From Immundisolibacteraceae bacterium (GTDB taxonomy: Bacteria > Pseudomonadota > Gammaproteobacteria > Immundisolibacterales > Immundisolibacteraceae): a stretch of DNA of 6,203 bases. Location: the NCBI GenBank assembly GCA_016763355.1, contig JAESTY010000183.1:1-6203 (forward strand), in the 5' to 3' direction. Under the pieces are notes generated by a model. It did not search any database. It was not told the DNA's origin and saw only the letters and a program-made list of their open reading frames with translations. Shown here piece by piece: positions 4,533 through 6,203 of this stretch (positions are counted from its first letter, which is position 1; the number at the start of each line of letters is the position of its first letter). A program made the translations under genes and the position numbers.

Positions 4533-5549
4533 ATGCGATTTATCATTTGTGGTGCGGGCGGTTTGGGTTCAGTACTTGGCGGTTTTTTGGCCAAAGCCGG
4601 TGAGGATGTCACCCTGGTGGGTCGGCCCAAACATATGGATGCGATCAAAGCCAATGGGCTAAAAGTTTCTGGTATCTACGGCGACCATGTGATTCGTGAA
4701 AACCTCACTTGCGTTACCCATCCGGATCAGGCCAGTGGTGATTTTGATTACATGATTTTGCTGACCAAGGCTAAAGGTAGCAAGGTGGCGTTGGAAGAAG
4801 CGGCCTGTTTGAAAGGTCGAGTGAAAGTGCTGTTCTCTTTACAAAATGGTATCGGTAAAGAGGAGATGCTGCGCGAATGGGATCGGCCGGACATGGTGAT
4901 TGGTGCGTCTACTATTGAAGGTGGTGTGCTGCTGGAGCCGGGTCATGTGATGGCCGGATTGACCACGCCGGTGACCGCCTATTTTGGTGAACTTGACGGT
5001 GGAATCACGCCGCGCATCGAAGCAGTTACCGATGCTTTCACCCGTGCCGGTTTTGGTACCCGCTCGGTAGAAGATATCAATCAGGTGTTGTGGGAAAAAG
5101 TCATGCAGATCGGCACCGCATCGGGCTGGTCAGTGACCACCCTGGGCTTACCGCTGGTATTTGTGCAGGGTTTGTCTACCCGCGCTGGTGGTGAAGCCTA
5201 TATAACGCTAGCCAAAGACTTTCTTAAGGTCTACACGGCGATGGGTTACGAACCACAAAACTACTATGCACCGATGGGCCAGTTTAAAGAGTTTAACGAG
5301 CTGCCTTTTGAGAAATCGGTGGATATCATGATGAAGGTCGGCGAAATGTTTGCTAAACGGGCCGGTGAGGAAGGCGAGAAAGAAGGCCGTACCTCGATGC
5401 ACCAGGATTTAAGCCGTCGGCGTAAAATGGAAGTTGACGAGATTCTTAAACCTTATGTGGTGAAAGCCAAAGAACTGGGCATCGATGTGCCGGTACTGGA
5501 ACACGTTTACCGTATCGCCTCGGTACAGAATCACGGCTTGCCAGAATAG
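4533..5549 (+). CDS. Ketopantoate reductase (PanE/ApbA)-family dehydrogenase, probably not a true PanE
   Basis: This 338-residue protein is about 35 longer than E. coli PanE. The Rossmann motif GAGGLG is at 7-12, and Arg31 after the second strand suggests NADPH. LLTKAK (76-81) with Lys79 and SLQNGIGKEE (102-111) with Asn105 are classic PanE segments. The C-terminal domain has Trp187-Glu-Lys189, matching catalytic Lys176 of PanE, and Ser288 and Glu300, spaced as Ser244 and Glu256 of PanE. By spacing from Lys189, however, PanE Asn180 and Asn184 correspond to Ile193 and Ser197. The catalytic core is kept while the keto-acid-binding Asn residues are lost, so another substrate is likely. It is divergent from the oxygenase operon across a shared regulatory region and may act in the same pathway; that link is inference from position. 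Confidence 0.9.
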   Translation: MRFIICGAGGLGSVLGGFLAKAGEDVTLVGRPKHMDAIKANGLKVSGIYGDHVIRENLTCVTHPDQASGDFDYMILLTKAKGSKVALEEAACLKGRVKVLFSLQNGIGKEEMLREWDRPDMVIGASTIEGGVLLEPGHVMAGLTTPVTAYFGELDGGITPRIEAVTDAFTRAGFGTRSVEDINQVLWEKVMQIGTASGWSVTTLGLPLVFVQGLSTRAGGEAYITLAKDFLKVYTAMGYEPQNYYAPMGQFKEFNELPFEKSVDIMMKVGEMFAKRAGEEGEKEGRTSMHQDLSRRRKMEVDEILKPYVVKAKELGIDVPVLEHVYRIASVQNHGLPE

Positions 5550-5580
5550 CTTGTTCAGCTTGTTGGTTTGATATTAGCCA

Positions 5581-5616
5581 GCGCCGACCCCTCAATGGGT
5601 CGGCGCAATTTGTTTT
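5581..5616 (+). terminator. Intrinsic terminator after the PanE-like gene
   Basis: GCGCCGACCC (5581-5590) and GGGTCGGCGC (5597-5606) form a perfect 10-bp GC-rich stem around a 6-nt loop, followed by AATTTGTTTT. It lies 31 bp after the stop codon at 5549 and only 11 bp before purT starts. It should end + strand transcription from the PanE-like gene, or act as a leader hairpin for purT. Confidence 0.85.
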
Positions 5617-5627
5617 GGAATCCTGCT

Positions 5628-6203
5628 ATGACTGAGCTCGGCACACCATTTTCAGCGACAGCGACCCGGGTGATGCTCTGTGGTGCGGGTGAGCTTGGCA
5701 AAGAAGTAGTTATCGAGTTGCAGCGCTTTGGGGTTGAGGTGATTGCGGTGGATCGTTACGCAGATGCGCCGGCGATGCAGGTTGCCGATCGTAGTCATCA
5801 GTTATCGATGCTCGATGGTGAAGCGCTGGAGGCGGTGATTCGTCTGGAGCAGCCTGACCTGATTGTGCCGGAGATCGAGGCGATTCATACCGATACATTG
5901 GCCAAATTAGAAGCCGATGGTTTTAATGTTATTCCGACCGCTCGGGCGACCCAACTGACTATGAATCGGGAGGGCATCCGGCGTTTGGTGGCGGAGCAAC
6001 TTGAATTACCGACCTCTGCCTACCGGTTTGCTGACACCATAGAAGAATATCAGCAGGCGGTTGCAGAAATAGGATTGCCCTGTGTGGTAAAGCCGGTGAT
6101 GAGTTCCTCGGGCAAGGGTCAGTCGACCGTCAAGGTGCCAGCGGATATTGAGTCTGCCTGGCAGGTTTCACAGCAATCCGGGCGTAGCGGTGCTGGACGC
6201 ATC
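5628..6203 (+). CDS. purT: Formate-dependent phosphoribosylglycinamide formyltransferase (partial, 3' end cut)
   Basis: The first 192 codons are present; the E. coli enzyme has about 392. PurT makes formyl-GAR from GAR, formate and ATP in de novo purine synthesis, independently of folate. The N-terminus (MTELGTP...[14 protein letters not shown]) follows E. coli PurT residue for residue in numbering. GAR-binding Glu22-Leu23 and Glu82 are present, as are ATP-binding Arg114 (in [10 protein letters not shown]), Lys155 (in VVKPV) and the SSGKGQ loop at 160-165. The ATG at 5628 is fixed by this colinearity; its ribosome site is weak (GGAA about 7 nt upstream). A terminator hairpin sits immediately upstream, so purT probably has its own promoter within or just before 5550-5606, though none is convincing there. 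It appears unrelated to the oxygenase operon. Confidence 0.97.
   Translation, partial: MTELGTPFSATATRVMLCGAGELGKEVVIELQRFGVEVIAVDRYADAPAMQVADRSHQLSMLDGEALEAVIRLEQPDLIVPEIEAIHTDTLAKLEADGFNVIPTARATQLTMNREGIRRLVAEQLELPTSAYRFADTIEEYQQAVAEIGLPCVVKPVMSSSGKGQSTVKVPADIESAWQVSQQSGRSGAGRI

Noticed and set aside
5550..5627. PurR-type operator ahead of purT
   Set aside because: No sequence resembling the ACGCAAACGTTTTCGT consensus is visible in this stretch.
5710..5898. - strand ORF within purT
   Set aside because: Low-complexity proline/serine-rich translation opposite a conserved enzyme gene.

Overview
The window looks like chromosomal DNA of a gammaproteobacterium. The purT start is nearly colinear with E. 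coli PurT, and a YhiN-type flavoprotein and a BenA/AntA-type ring-hydroxylating oxygenase fit the same group. A marine or environmental lineage is plausible, but I cannot name the species from sequence alone.

Layout, left to right. (1) 1-237, + strand: C-terminal end of a HI0933/YhiN-family flavoprotein. (2) 276-772, - strand: a two-gene type II toxin-antitoxin operon (PF09720-like antitoxin, then a RelE/ParE-like toxin) with a 4-bp overlap. (3) 773-991: visibly AT-richer intergenic DNA holding a roughly 100-bp imperfect palindrome with attC-like ends. (4) 992-4304, - strand: a four-gene catabolic operon. In transcription order it encodes the Rieske oxygenase alpha subunit, the beta subunit, a carboxymuconolactone decarboxylase (CMD)-family protein, and a 3-hydroxyisobutyrate dehydrogenase-family (HIBDH-family) enzyme. 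(5) 4305-4532: a divergent regulatory region with candidate promoters and at least two operator-like repeat sets. (6) 4533-5549, + strand: a ketopantoate-reductase (PanE/ApbA)-like dehydrogenase, followed by a strong terminator hairpin. (7) 5628-6203, + strand: the first 192 codons of purT, cut by the window edge.

How the genes may work together. The alpha/beta oxygenase would cis-dihydroxylate an aromatic, probably a benzoate-like carboxylate. The usual partners of this class, an FNR-type reductase (BenC) and an SDR diol dehydrogenase (BenD), are absent from the window. In their place are a beta-hydroxyacid dehydrogenase, a CMD-family protein and, divergently, a PanE-like reductase. The BenD reaction is formally an oxidative decarboxylation of a beta-hydroxy acid, so the HIBDH-family enzyme could stand in for it. 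That is inference. The substrate is not determinable here, and electrons for the oxygenase must come from a reductase encoded elsewhere.

The most interesting points are the atypical composition of this oxygenase operon, the PanE-like enzyme lacking the two active-site Asn residues, the repeat architecture of the divergent promoter region, and the attC-like palindrome beside the toxin-antitoxin genes. No CRISPR array, tRNA, rRNA or transposase gene was seen. No gene-free stretch exceeds 300 bases.
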